This document shows, piece after piece, positions 30,055-38,662 of a stretch of DNA of 40,444 nt (position 1 is the first letter of the stretch; each line of letters opens with the position of its first letter). A program made the translations under genes and the position numbers. Source of the DNA: Roseburia sp. (GTDB lineage: Bacteria; Bacillota; Clostridia; Lachnospirales; Lachnospiraceae); assembly GCA_023667765.1 (NCBI GenBank), contig JAMOZS010000021.1, positions 1-40,444 of the forward strand, written 5' to 3'. A model generated the notes under the pieces. That model had not been told where the DNA came from, did not search any database, and worked only from the letters and a program-made list of their open reading frames with translations.

Positions 30055-31821
30055 ATGAGACTTGGATGGACGAAAAACAAAAATTCCACAACATACCGTG
30101 CCGTAAAAACAGTGCGTGTGGATGGGAAAAATAAGACGCTTCCCATAAAAACCTTTGGATCTGATAAATTCATATGTGCAACCTATCATGTAACTGATGC
30201 CAAAGCATGGGCGAAGGAACAGGTCCGGCTGATGAACGAAGCCGAAAAAGAGGACTCCGCAAAGTTCAACATTGAACTCTGCGCCGGAACAGACCTGGCG
30301 ATGGGTGAACAAAGGCGTTTTAATGGCGGATATCTTTTCCTGCAAGACATTTATTATGAGTTGGGACTGCATAAGATATGCCGTGCAATCTCTGGCAGAC
30401 ATCTTTTTGAGTATGATCTCAATGACATACTCTCGCGCCTCATCTATACGAGGATCCTTTACCCCTCATCAAAGAAAAGCAGTTTTGAAGAATCAAAACG
30501 ATTTATAGAACAGCCGTCATTTGAGCTTCATGATATTTATCGCGCGCTGTCTGTTATGGCGGAGGAATCCGATTACATCCAGAGCCGCCTCTTCAAAAAC
30601 AGTTCCGCCATCCAAAAGAGAATGACACAAGTGATTTACTACGACTGCACCAACTTCTATTTTGAGATTGATGCCGCCGAGGATGACAAGCAGTTCGGCA
30701 AGAGCAAGGAGAACCGCCCTCTTCCGATTGTGGGGATGGGGCTGTTCATGGATATGGACGGCATCCCCATATCCTTCTCTGTCTATCCGGGCAACAGAAA
30801 TGAGCAGATGACTATGATCCCATTAGAAGAAAAGATGCTTTCCGACTTCGGAATGTCAAAGTTCATTGTCTGCACGGATGCCGGTCTTTCGTCCGCTACC
30901 AATCGGGTATTCAACACTTATGATAAAGAGGATGGAACCCGTGGCTTCATCACAACGCAGCCGATAAAAACGCTGAAAGCATTTTTGCAGGAATGGTGCC
31001 TTGCCGATGATGGGTGGATTCTTGACGCAGATAACTCCGGTAAAAAATATAAAATATCTGAATTAGACGATGAACTGGACAAAGACAAGGTCTTTTACAA
31101 GATGAGATGGATCAAAGAAGAAGGGATTATCCATACAGACAAAGGTGATAAAAAACAAGTCATCGAACAAAAGCTCATCGTCTCGTATTCCATTAAATAC
31201 CGTAACTTTCAGCGTCGTGTGCGGCAGGGCCAGGTAGAGCGCGCAATAAAAATGGTAGAGGCCGGTTGTACTTGCGCCGGCAGGAAAAAACAGAACGACC
31301 CTAAGCGGTTTATAAAAACCAATCATGCAACAGAAGAAGGTGAGGTGGCGGAAATATCTGCCAGCTACATAGACCAGTCCATTATTGAAGACGAAGAAAA
31401 ATACGATGGTTTCTATGCAGTGTGCACGAATCTCGATGACAGCATAGGAACTATAGTAAAAGCAAACAAGCGCCGTTGGGAAATCGAGGAATGTTTCCGG
31501 ATAATGAAGACAGACTTTGAGTCACGCCCTGTATATTTAAAACGTCAGGACAGGATCTCGGCGCACTTCATCACTTGTTTCATTGCGCTTATTGTATACC
31601 GATATCTGGAAAAAAAGTTGGACAATAAATATACCATCGACCAGATACTTCCAACCCTGCGGGAAATGGATTTCATGAAGTATGAGGGCAAGGGGTATCA
31701 GCCAGTATACACAAGAACAGAGATTACAGATGCATTGCATGAGGCATTCGATTTTTGTACGTCAAAACAGATTGTTCCTATAGCTAAGATGAGAAATATC
31801 TGCTCACAGACCAAGAAATAG
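30055..31821 (+). CDS. IS1634-family DDE transposase
   Basis: A 588-residue cut-and-paste type transposase of the IS4 superfamily. Catalytic residues are readable as Asp197 in YYDCTNFYFE, Asp275 in FIVCTDAGLS and Glu478 in RRWEIEECFRIMK. Lys485 completes the Y/W-R-E-K signature with the expected six-residue spacing. The long insertion between the second Asp and the Glu (about 200 residues, with the Cys pair GCTCAG) is a beta-strand-rich feature of IS1634 members. No stop or frameshift is present. The ribosome-binding site is GATGGGGGA. A terminator hairpin follows at 31851-31894. Confidence 0.92.
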   Translation: MRLGWTKNKNSTTYRAVKTVRVDGKNKTLPIKTFGSDKFICATYHVTDAKAWAKEQVRLMNEAEKEDSAKFNIELCAGTDLAMGEQRRFNGGYLFLQDIYYELGLHKICRAISGRHLFEYDLNDILSRLIYTRILYPSSKKSSFEESKRFIEQPSFELHDIYRALSVMAEESDYIQSRLFKNSSAIQKRMTQVIYYDCTNFYFEIDAAEDDKQFGKSKENRPLPIVGMGLFMDMDGIPISFSVYPGNRNEQMTMIPLEEKMLSDFGMSKFIVCTDAGLSSATNRVFNTYDKEDGTRGFITTQPIKTLKAFLQEWCLADDGWILDADNSGKKYKISELDDELDKDKVFYKMRWIKEEGIIHTDKGDKKQVIEQKLIVSYSIKYRNFQRRVRQGQVERAIKMVEAGCTCAGRKKQNDPKRFIKTNHATEEGEVAEISASYIDQSIIEDEEKYDGFYAVCTNLDDSIGTIVKANKRRWEIEECFRIMKTDFESRPVYLKRQDRISAHFITCFIALIVYRYLEKKLDNKYTIDQILPTLREMDFMKYEGKGYQPVYTRTEITDALHEAFDFCTSKQIVPIAKMRNICSQTKK

Positions 31822-31850
31822 ATTGTGTAACGTGCATTAATAAGATAAAT

Positions 31851-31894
31851 AAAATTCTCGCAAGCCACCACCAGAGCGGTCCGCGAGAATTTTT
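31851..31894 (+). terminator. Terminator after the transposase
   Basis: AAAATTCTCGC (31851-31861) pairs perfectly with GCGAGAATTTT (31883-31893) around a 21-base loop, and a T follows. It lies 30 bases after the transposase stop codon and should protect the neighbouring malic enzyme gene from read-through. Confidence 0.75.
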
Positions 31895-31919
31895 ACCTTA
31901 AAAGACTGTCAAAGACGGG

Positions 31920-32072
31920 ATTTCCTCCCAAATAGGAAGTACTAATTCAAAAACTTGCCAAAAAAAACTTGCGGATACCCATAAACTATTATATGATACT
32001 TATGCGTGAACACGCAGAAAAGAGGTAATTTCATGACAGCAAATGAAAAAGCGCTTTTAAAACATGAAGAAT
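31920..32072. repeat. Right copy of the 153-bp direct repeat (target duplication)
   Basis: Identical to 29299-29451. It contributes the promoter, ribosome-binding site, start codon and first codons of the intact malic enzyme gene, so the insertion left that gene fully equipped. Confidence 0.95.
31969..31997 (+). promoter_or_regulatory. Working malic enzyme promoter (right copy)
   Basis: -35 TTGCGG (31969-31974) and -10 TATGAT (31992-31997) with 17-bp spacing; predicted start about 30 bases before the ATG. Confidence 0.65.
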
Positions 32073-33184
32073 GGAACGGTAAAATAGAAACAGTCTCCAA
32101 ATCCCCCGTGAAGTCCAGAGAGGACTTAGCCATCGCTTATACTCCCGGCGTTGCCGAGCCCTGCAGGGTAATCGCCGCAGACAGGGAAGCGGCATATAAA
32201 TATACCATGAAGGCCAATACCGTAGCAGTCGTATCAGACGGAAGCGCCGTGCTGGGGCTGGGCAATATCGGTCCCCACGCGGCAATGCCGGTTATGGAGG
32301 GCAAGGCTGTATTATTCAAGGAATTCGGCGGCGTCAATGCGATTCCCATCTGCCTTGATACGCAGGATACCGAAGAGATTATCAAAGCTGTTACCTGGCT
32401 GGCCCCCGGATTCGGCGGAATCAACCTCGAGGACATCAGCGCTCCCCGCTGCTTTGAGATAGAAGAACGTCTGAGAGCCACCCTGGATATTCCCGTGTTC
32501 CATGACGATCAGCACGGAACAGCCATCGTAGTGCTGGCCGGCATTATTAACGCTCTGAAAATAGTTGGCAAAAAGAAGGAGGACTGCCGTGTAGTGGTAA
32601 ACGGAGCCGGAAGCGCCGGTGTGGCGATTGCCAAGCTGCTTTTGACCTATGGCTTCCCCCATATTATCATGTGCAGCAGAAAAGGCATTCTTTCCAAAGA
32701 GGTAGAGGGGCTTAACTGGATGCAGAAAAAAATGACCGAGGTCACCAATCTGAACAACGAAACCGGTACGCTGGCCGATGCTCTTAAGGGCGCGGATATC
32801 TTCATAGGCGTATCCGCCCCCAATACCGTGACCCCGGAAATGGTATCCTCCATGAACTCCGATTCCATTCTCTTCGCCATGGCCAATCCCGTACCCGAGA
32901 TTATGCCGGATGCGGCGAAGGCAGCAGGCGCCCGAATCGTAGGCACCGGCAGAAGCGATTTCCCCAATCAAATCAACAATGTAGTCGCTTTCCCCGGTAT
33001 TTTCAAGGGAGCCTTAGAGGGACGCGCCCCCCAGATTACGGAAGAAATGAAGCTGGCCGCCGCCGAAGCCATTGCAGGTCTGGTACCGGATAGCGAATTG
33101 GCGGAGGACAACATTATGCCGGAACCCTTTGACCCCAGAGTGGCGCTTACGGTAGCCGAGGCTGTAAAGAGCCATATCCGATAA
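32033..33184 (+). CDS. NAD(P)-dependent malic enzyme (malate to pyruvate and CO2)
   Basis: A 383-residue short-form malic enzyme that decarboxylates malate oxidatively to pyruvate. Catalytic and binding motifs are AYTPGVAEPCR (Tyr near residue 37), KAVLFKEFGGVNA (Lys), ISAPRCFEIEERL with VFHDDQHGTAIV (metal ligands), the dinucleotide loop NGAGSAGVAIAK near residue 190, and MANPVPEIMPDAA. The start at 32033 follows AGAGGT with a 6-base gap and is the start shared with the left repeat; an in-frame ATG nine codons upstream lies in the leader. The radical SAM gene begins one base after its stop. Whether NAD or NADP is preferred cannot be read reliably. Confidence 0.95.
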   Translation: MTANEKALLKHEEWNGKIETVSKSPVKSREDLAIAYTPGVAEPCRVIAADREAAYKYTMKANTVAVVSDGSAVLGLGNIGPHAAMPVMEGKAVLFKEFGGVNAIPICLDTQDTEEIIKAVTWLAPGFGGINLEDISAPRCFEIEERLRATLDIPVFHDDQHGTAIVVLAGIINALKIVGKKKEDCRVVVNGAGSAGVAIAKLLLTYGFPHIIMCSRKGILSKEVEGLNWMQKKMTEVTNLNNETGTLADALKGADIFIGVSAPNTVTPEMVSSMNSDSILFAMANPVPEIMPDAAKAAGARIVGTGRSDFPNQINNVVAFPGIFKGALEGRAPQITEEMKLAAAEAIAGLVPDSELAEDNIMPEPFDPRVALTVAEAVKSHIR

Positions 33185-33185
33185 T

Positions 33186-34136
33186 ATGATACCTGAAAGC
33201 TGGCACGGCAAACCCTATTATTCCCTGGATTCCTATTGTAAAAATACGTATCGGCACAAATGCTATAAAATAGCCCTGAATGCCCATATGACCTGTCCCA
33301 ACCGGGACGGCCTTTTGGACACTCGGGGCTGTATCTTCTGTAGCGCAGGAGGCAGCGGTGACTTCGCGGCCGCCCAAACCGACGGAATCGACTCCCAGCT
33401 GCAGACAGGACTGGCTCTGTTTCGCACCAAAAACACCGGCTGTCACTATATCGCCTATTTTCAGGCCTACACCAATACCTATGCGCCTCTTCCCTATCTG
33501 GAAAAAATTTATACGGAGGCGCTCTCTCATCCCATGGTCTGCGGCATCTCCATCGCCACAAGACCGGACTGTCTGGGAGACGGCGTGCTATCCCTCCTTT
33601 CCAGGCTGCAGGGACGTTTCCCCGAAAAATTTATCTGGATAGAGCTGGGCCTTCAGACCATGCATGAGACGACTGCCTGCTACATTCGGCGGGGCTATCG
33701 GCTGCCGGTATTTGAAAATGCCATGCATGCGCTGAAGCTTCTGAATATTCCCGTAATTGTCCACGTGATTCTCGGACTGCCAGGAGAGACCTTCGGAATG
33801 CAGCTGGACACGATTCAATACCTAAACGGACTGGCTCCCTTCGGAATCAAGCTGCAGCTTCTGCACATCTTAAAGGGCACCGACCTGGAACAGGAATATC
33901 TGGAGGGGAGGGTTCCCGTGCTGTCAAAGGCTGCCTATCTGACGCTGGTGATTCAATGTCTGGAAGCGCTGTCTCCGAACATTGTTGTACACCGGCTTAC
34001 CGGAGACGGACCAAGAGAGCTTCTGCTCGCCCCACTCTGGAGTCTTAATAAGCGGGATGTGTTAAACTCCCTACATCAACGGATGCGCGAGCAGAACAGT
34101 TTTCAGGGCAAGCGAACTTTATCATACGGAGGTTAA
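33186..34136 (+). CDS. Radical SAM protein, TIGR01212/YhcC-type
   Basis: A 316-residue cytoplasmic radical SAM enzyme. The cluster-binding cysteines follow the variant C-x11-C-x2-C: Cys37, Cys49 and Cys52 in CPNRDGLLDTRGCIFC. Other conserved parts are GISIATRPDCLGDGVL and WIELGLQTMHETT. The C-terminal segment includes HRLTGDGPRELLLAPLW, typical of the YhcC/YtqA group. The reaction is not established for the group. It starts a single base after the malic enzyme stop with no strong ribosome-binding site, so translation is probably coupled. The DUF4364 gene follows two bases after its stop. Confidence 0.9.
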   Translation: MIPESWHGKPYYSLDSYCKNTYRHKCYKIALNAHMTCPNRDGLLDTRGCIFCSAGGSGDFAAAQTDGIDSQLQTGLALFRTKNTGCHYIAYFQAYTNTYAPLPYLEKIYTEALSHPMVCGISIATRPDCLGDGVLSLLSRLQGRFPEKFIWIELGLQTMHETTACYIRRGYRLPVFENAMHALKLLNIPVIVHVILGLPGETFGMQLDTIQYLNGLAPFGIKLQLLHILKGTDLEQEYLEGRVPVLSKAAYLTLVIQCLEALSPNIVVHRLTGDGPRELLLAPLWSLNKRDVLNSLHQRMREQNSFQGKRTLSYGG

Positions 34137-34138
34137 GA

Positions 34139-34657
34139 ATGCTGGAGGATTCTCTGACTTTATATAAACTGATTATCTTATATATGCTGAACCGGGTTAC
34201 CTTTCCTCTCACGACAGCCCAAATCAGCGACTTTATCCTTGAAATGGAATACACGAATTTCCTGACGCTGCAGCAGGTTATCAACGAACTGCTGGAGGCC
34301 AATATGATTTCCGCCAAAACCGTCCGCAACCGCACCCATCTGGAAATCACCCGGGAAGGCAGAGATACCCTGCGCTATTTCGGCAGTCGTATCGGGGAGG
34401 CAATCAAAGAGGATATCAACCATTATCTCAGAGAAAAAGAATATACTCTGAGAAACGAAGTATCTGTTTTAGCGGACTATTATAAATCCACTTCCGGAGA
34501 ATATGAAGCAAGACTGGTGGCCAGAGAGCGGGATACGGATTTAATTCACATCACTCTCTCCGTTCCTACAGAGGAGCTGGCTTCCTCTATCTGCTGTAAC
34601 TGGCAGAACAAAAACCAGGAAATTTATCGGTATCTGATGCAGGAATTATTTCAATAA
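34139..34657 (+). CDS. DUF4364 protein
   Basis: A 172-residue protein of the DUF4364 family found in Clostridia. The N-terminal half (SLTLYKLIILYMLNRVTFPL, then FLTLQQVINELLEANMIS and LEITREGRDTLRYF) reads as a winged-helix DNA-binding domain, so a regulatory role is likely though not demonstrated. The C-terminal half is mixed alpha/beta with EYTLRNEVSVLADYYKS. The ribosome-binding site GGAGG overlaps the end of the preceding radical SAM gene, giving a compact three-gene unit with malic enzyme. It converges on rarA with one base between the stop codons. Confidence 0.85.
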   Translation: MLEDSLTLYKLIILYMLNRVTFPLTTAQISDFILEMEYTNFLTLQQVINELLEANMISAKTVRNRTHLEITREGRDTLRYFGSRIGEAIKEDINHYLREKEYTLRNEVSVLADYYKSTSGEYEARLVARERDTDLIHITLSVPTEELASSICCNWQNKNQEIYRYLMQELFQ

Positions 34658-34658
34658 C

Positions 34659-35981
34659 TCATGCCTCTCTCTTAATCCGCGCCATGTGCTCTCTGATTTT
34701 TACCTCGTATCCGCTGCCCGAAGGCTGATAGAATTCCTTTCCGTTCAGCTCATAAGGCAGGTACTGCTGCTTTACATAATGATTCGGATAGTCATGGGCA
34801 TACTGATAGCCGACGCCATGTCCCAGTCTGGAGGCTCCCTTATAATGAGCATCCTGTAAATGAGCGGGAATCGGCAGATTCCCTGTATGCTTTACCTCTT
34901 CCAGAGCCTCAAAAACCGCCTGGCAGCAGGCATTGCTCTTGGGGGCGCAGGCCACATAGATTGCCGCCTGGGACAAAATAATCTGAGCCTCGGGCATCCC
35001 GACTCTCTCTACCGCCAATGCCGCCTGCACCGCAACCGACAGTGCCTGAGGGTCGGCATTCCCCACATCTTCAGAAGCGCATATCATAATCCTGCGGGCA
35101 ATAAAGGTCACACTCTCTCCTGCGTGGAGCATCCGGGCCAGATAATATACCGCCCCGTCCGGGTCCGACCCCCTCATACTCTTGATAAAGGCAGAAACCG
35201 TATCATAATGATTATCTCCGTTTTTATCATAACGCACTGCTTTCTTCTGAATGCATTCCTGGGCTGTCTGAAGCGTAATATGTATGTTTCCGTCCTCCGC
35301 TCTCCCGGTGGTCATAATTCCCAGTTCCACCGCATTCAACGCCTTTCTGGCATCTCCTCCCGCCATATCCGCCAGAAAGTCCAGCGCATCCTCCTCTATC
35401 TCGGCCTGATAGGCCCCCATCCCACGGTCCATGTCATAAACAGCCTTTCTTATAAGCTCCTTAATCGCCTGAGGGGGAATGGGCTCCAGCTCAAAAATCA
35501 CGGATCGGGACAACAGCGCCCCATTAACCTCGAAATAGGGATTCTCCGTAGTGGCCCCTATCAGAATCACCGTCCCGTCCTCCACATACGGCAGCAGATA
35601 ATCCTGCTGCCCCTTATTAAAGCGATGAATTTCGTCAATAAAAAGAATGGAGCGCCTGCCATACATCCCCTGCAGCTCCCGGGCTCTGGCCACCACCTCC
35701 TCCATATCCTTTTTGCCTGCCACCGTAGCGTTAATCTGCATAAACTCCGCACTGGTGGAATTTGCTATCACCTTTGCCAGCGTGGTTTTGCCGGTGCCGG
35801 GCGGCCCGTAAAATATGACCGAACTAAGCTTATCCGCCTGAATCGCCCGGTACAACAGCTTATCTTTGCCGATAATATGCTGTTGTCCCACTACCTCGTC
35901 CAGCGTCCGGGGACGCATTCTGGCAGCCAGAGGCGACTCCTTCTCTTTATTTGTTTTTTCCATGTATTCAAATAAATCCAT
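34659..35981 (-). CDS. rarA: Replication-associated recombination protein RarA (MgsA) AAA+ ATPase
   Basis: A 440-residue AAA+ ATPase related to clamp loaders and RuvB that acts at stalled replication forks. Motifs are PLAARMRPRTLDEVVGQQHI near the start, Walker A FYGPPGTGKTTLAK near residue 60, Walker B ILFIDEIHRFNKGQQDYLLP, and sensor 1 GATTENPYFEVN. The C-terminal tetramerisation part contains DPDGAVYYLARMLHAGE and the family-specific ending KGASRLGHGVGYQYAHDYPN. A complete, unremarkable member with length matching the family. It is monocistronic between DUF4364 and the SDR gene. Confidence 0.95.
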   Translation of the reverse strand: MDLFEYMEKTNKEKESPLAARMRPRTLDEVVGQQHIIGKDKLLYRAIQADKLSSVIFYGPPGTGKTTLAKVIANSTSAEFMQINATVAGKKDMEEVVARARELQGMYGRRSILFIDEIHRFNKGQQDYLLPYVEDGTVILIGATTENPYFEVNGALLSRSVIFELEPIPPQAIKELIRKAVYDMDRGMGAYQAEIEEDALDFLADMAGGDARKALNAVELGIMTTGRAEDGNIHITLQTAQECIQKKAVRYDKNGDNHYDTVSAFIKSMRGSDPDGAVYYLARMLHAGESVTFIARRIMICASEDVGNADPQALSVAVQAALAVERVGMPEAQIILSQAAIYVACAPKSNACCQAVFEALEEVKHTGNLPIPAHLQDAHYKGASRLGHGVGYQYAHDYPNHYVKQQYLPYELNGKEFYQPSGSGYEVKIREHMARIKREA

Positions 35982-36095
35982 GCTTTTTCCTCATTTCTCC
36001 CCTTCACATTCTGTTCCCTGTCTTTTATCCCATCCATTTTATCGTACTTCCCTGCCTTTGTAAATGATAAGCTGCAAAAGTCTATGACCCGACGC

Positions 36096-36122
36096 AACAG
36101 TTCAGCCTTCCGCTGAATTGTT
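36096..36122. terminator. Hairpin at the end of the SDR gene
   Basis: AACAGTTCAGC and GCTGAATTGTT form an 11-bp stem (one G-T pair) around CTTCC, overlapping the SDR stop codon. The octamer GACCCGAC occurs on both sides. No U tract follows, so this may be a Rho-independent-like pause or simply an end-stabilising structure. Confidence 0.4.
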
Positions 36123-37020
36123 ACGACCCGACAATGGTTCCTCCGTTAGGGTGAAGCACCTGCCCCGTCATATAAGAAGCATCCTGAGACGCCAGAAATA
36201 CATAGCACGGCGATACCTCGCAGGGCTGCCCCGCTCTATCCATAGGCACCTTTGACGTTTTCCGTCCAAAAGTGGCAACTGCTTCCGCCGAAAAAGAAGC
36301 CGGAATCAGGGGCGTCCAGATAGGCCCCGGCGCAACCGCATTCACCCGTATTCCCTGCTCTGCCAATGACAATGCCAAGGACCTTGTAAGCGCTACAACC
36401 GCCCCCTTAGTGGCGCTGTAATCAATTAATTCCTTATTTCCCTGATAAGCTGTGACAGAGGCCGTATTAATGATGCTGCTTCCCCGTTCCATATATGGCA
36501 GCGCACACTGTATGGTATAAAAGAATGATATAATATTATTTTGAAACACCAGCTGCAGCTGCCTGGGCGAAATATCCAGAATACTGTCCTGCACAAACTG
36601 AACCCCATGGTTATTGACCAGAATATCGATTCTGCCAAAGCATTCCAGCGTATCCCTGATACATTTCTGCACAAAGCTCCACTCCTGCAGATTTCCTCGT
36701 ATCAGCAGACAGCTCCCGCCTAATTGCCTGATTCTGTCCTCCGTTTCTCTGGCGTCACGTTCCTCGTCATAGTATATCAGGGACACAGCCGCTCCTTCCT
36801 TCACATAGGCATAGGCAACCGCCCGGCCAATCCCGCTGTCTCCTCCTGTAATAATTGCAACTTTGTTTTCCAGCCTTCTGCCGCATTGCGGGCTTTCTGA
36901 TACAGGCCTGGGATTCATAAGATATTCCAGACCCGGCTGTTCCTCCTGATGCTGCGGCGGAAAGGAAAATGCTATATCTTCACACTCCCGAACGCTGCCA
37001 TAATGATTCTCTGATTTCAT
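36121..37020 (-). CDS. Short-chain dehydrogenase/reductase, general-stress type
   Basis: A 299-residue NAD(P)-dependent oxidoreductase of the classical SDR fold with an N-terminal extension of about 45 residues (SENHYGSVRECEDIAFSFPP), as in the YdaD/YghA/GSP39 group. The cofactor loop is TGGDSGIGRAVAYAY, the structural motif NNHG, and the active site includes Ser in IINTASVTA and the Tyr-Lys pair in YSATKGA. The start at 37020 has an 8-base gap from GGAGGT; an ATG two codons upstream would sit only 2 bases from it. In Bacillus, relatives belong to the general stress regulon; the substrate here is unknown. Confidence 0.9.
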   Translation of the reverse strand: MKSENHYGSVRECEDIAFSFPPQHQEEQPGLEYLMNPRPVSESPQCGRRLENKVAIITGGDSGIGRAVAYAYVKEGAAVSLIYYDEERDARETEDRIRQLGGSCLLIRGNLQEWSFVQKCIRDTLECFGRIDILVNNHGVQFVQDSILDISPRQLQLVFQNNIISFFYTIQCALPYMERGSSIINTASVTAYQGNKELIDYSATKGAVVALTRSLALSLAEQGIRVNAVAPGPIWTPLIPASFSAEAVATFGRKTSKVPMDRAGQPCEVSPCYVFLASQDASYMTGQVLHPNGGTIVGS

Positions 37021-37091
37021 TGGCATTCACCTCCTTCTATTACTATATGCAGATAGGGCAGCAAGTGTATTCTGATTTCCCGGATGACTCA

Positions 37092-37120
37092 TTGCACAAA
37101 GCAACGGATTGTGATAAAAT
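37092..37120 (+). promoter_or_regulatory. Promoter of the soluble chemoreceptor gene
   Basis: -35 TTGCAC (37092-37097) and -10 TAAAAT (37115-37120) are 17 bp apart, about 55 bases before the ATG. Confidence 0.65.
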
Positions 37121-37180
37121 AAAGGCAATTCCAAGATTGGACAACCATTCATATTTTTTACGAATAGGAGATGAGAAGAC

Positions 37181-38590
37181 ATGAGTATCTTGAACAAAAC
37201 AAAGAAAAAAGATTTATTATTATTGTCAGAGATGGCGGATGCGGATTATGGCAAAAAGTCCCCTGAAATGGCACAGATATATGAAAGGCTGGCAAAGGGA
37301 CGTTCTCAATTTCAGGAGGTGATGTCGGATGTATTCGGCTGCCTGATGCAAATCAGTTCACTGGATTTAGGCCTGAGCCATTATTCCGACAAGCTGCAGG
37401 AAATATCTGAAAGTATGTCAAATGCCACAAAAGTCATCCACGATTCGGCGCAGGATGCATCCTCCGTGGCGACCAGCGTGTCCAAACAACATGAGGAGTT
37501 AACCAATACCATTATCAATGTATCCGATGAGTCCAATAATGTCTATAAGAAGATTGATGAGGGCCAGCAGGAGCTGACAGAAATCAAGGACTTGTCCGAA
37601 AAGACAATCGCCATTTCCAAGGCGATGAAAGAGGATATGAATCAGCTTTCCGTTGTCATTCAGCAGATGAATGAAGTGGTTGACGGAATCAATTCCATCT
37701 CCATGCAAACAAATATGCTCGCTTTAAACGCCTCTATTGAAGCGGCAAGAGCCGGCGAAGCGGGAAGAGGCTTTTCGGTAGTGGCGGATGAAATCAGAAA
37801 ATTAGCCGAGGAAACCCAGAAATTAACTGCGAATATGGCGAATTTTGTATCGGATATACTCACTGCATCCTCCAAGAGCGCAGAGAGCTCGGATAATACC
37901 ATTGAGTCATTGGGAACCGTCACAGCTAAAATGAATCACGTATGGGAATTAAACGAGGACAATCGGCGGCATCTGGGAAAAATCACCGACAATATCTCTT
38001 CTCTGGCCGCGGTCAGTGAGGAAATCAGCAGCTCCATGATTGAATTGGAGACCCGCGCCGCTAATATTGACCAACAGTGCTGCGTATTACAGGAGGATAC
38101 CGTAACATTAGAGCAGCACGAAGAAGAAATCAAGGATATTATCGCACCTTTGGTAGCCATTGAAAAAACCTTGGACGCTTCTGCAAATGTCATGGGAAAT
38201 ATGTCGCAGGACGCTTTTTATAAATTAGATTATCAGAGCTTTTCGGAGCATATCGACAGGGCAATCAGCGCACACCAAAACTGGCTGGACTCTCTGGAAC
38301 AAATTGTGAGTCAAAAAATCATTCATCCCTTACAGATTGATGATAAAAAATGCGGCTTTGGACATTTTTATTATGCTATCACTCCAACTGACCCTGAAAT
38401 ACAAGCCATCTGGAAACCCTTAGGGGAAAAACACAAGAAATTTCATTCCTATGGCAAAGAAGTAATCGACGCCTTATTCGCTCAGGATTTCGACAAGGCT
38501 CAAAGTATTTATCAGGAAGCGGTTAAATATTCCGAAACTCTGATACAGGACTTGGAACAAATCAAAGCAATCCTGCAATCACAGATATAA
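37181..38590 (+). CDS. Soluble methyl-accepting chemotaxis protein with C-terminal CZB zinc-binding domain
   Basis: A 469-residue cytoplasmic chemoreceptor with no transmembrane helix. The signalling coiled coil covers about residues 30-340, with the conserved tip [20 protein letters not shown] continuing to [17 protein letters not shown]. The C-terminal chemoreceptor zinc-binding (CZB) domain at about 355-430 keeps the expected ligands: His365 in AHQNW, Cys391 in KKCGFG, and His418 and His422 in KHKKFH. In the studied CZB proteins a zinc-bound cysteine senses hypochlorous acid or zinc levels. Here Trp of the CxxGxW-type motif is replaced by His-Phe. It would tune chemotaxis to internal redox or metal state. 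Monocistronic with its own promoter. Confidence 0.93.
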   Translation: MSILNKTKKKDLLLLSEMADADYGKKSPEMAQIYERLAKGRSQFQEVMSDVFGCLMQISSLDLGLSHYSDKLQEISESMSNATKVIHDSAQDASSVATSVSKQHEELTNTIINVSDESNNVYKKIDEGQQELTEIKDLSEKTIAISKAMKEDMNQLSVVIQQMNEVVDGINSISMQTNMLALNASIEAARAGEAGRGFSVVADEIRKLAEETQKLTANMANFVSDILTASSKSAESSDNTIESLGTVTAKMNHVWELNEDNRRHLGKITDNISSLAAVSEEISSSMIELETRAANIDQQCCVLQEDTVTLEQHEEEIKDIIAPLVAIEKTLDASANVMGNMSQDAFYKLDYQSFSEHIDRAISAHQNWLDSLEQIVSQKIIHPLQIDDKKCGFGHFYYAITPTDPEIQAIWKPLGEKHKKFHSYGKEVIDALFAQDFDKAQSIYQEAVKYSETLIQDLEQIKAILQSQI

Positions 38591-38616
38591 TACATAAGCT
38601 TTCAGATTCACAATAC

Positions 38617-38652
38617 GCAGGAGACACCCTTACCATAGAAGGAGTCTCCTGC
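38617..38652. terminator. Hairpin between convergent genes
   Basis: GCAGGAGAC (38617-38625) pairs with GTCTCCTGC (38644-38652); the inner CCTT/AAGG can extend the structure. It lies between the chemoreceptor (+) and the small membrane protein (-). No adjacent long U tract is present. Confidence 0.5.
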
Positions 38653-38662
38653 ATATACGATT

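Larger units (their letters stand above)
29452..31919 (+). mobile_element. IS1634-type insertion sequence with a passenger gene
   Basis: About 2.47 kb, bounded by imperfect terminal inverted repeats: both ends read inward share C-x5-TTTGACAG-x-CT (left 29452 onward, right 31919 backward). It holds a small ORF (29599-30042) and an IS4-superfamily DDE transposase (30055-31821). It also has its own promoter and terminators near both ends. A second pair of inverted repeats, TGCACGTTACA (29536-29546) and its complement (31826-31836), lies 84 and 83 bases from the ends. Exact flanking duplication of about 153 bp fits IS1634, the type element known for long, variable-length target duplications. Both ORFs are open, so it may be active. 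Confidence 0.9.

Noticed and set aside
29299-32072. Composite transposon reading of the long flanking repeats
   Set aside because: The repeats carry malic enzyme sequence, not insertion sequence ends or a transposase, and abut the inverted repeats of a single element exactly as a target duplication would.
34860-35975. A 371-codon plus-strand open frame opposite rarA
   Set aside because: It lies entirely antisense to an intact rarA, has no family motifs, and its length comes from the codon bias of the opposite strand.
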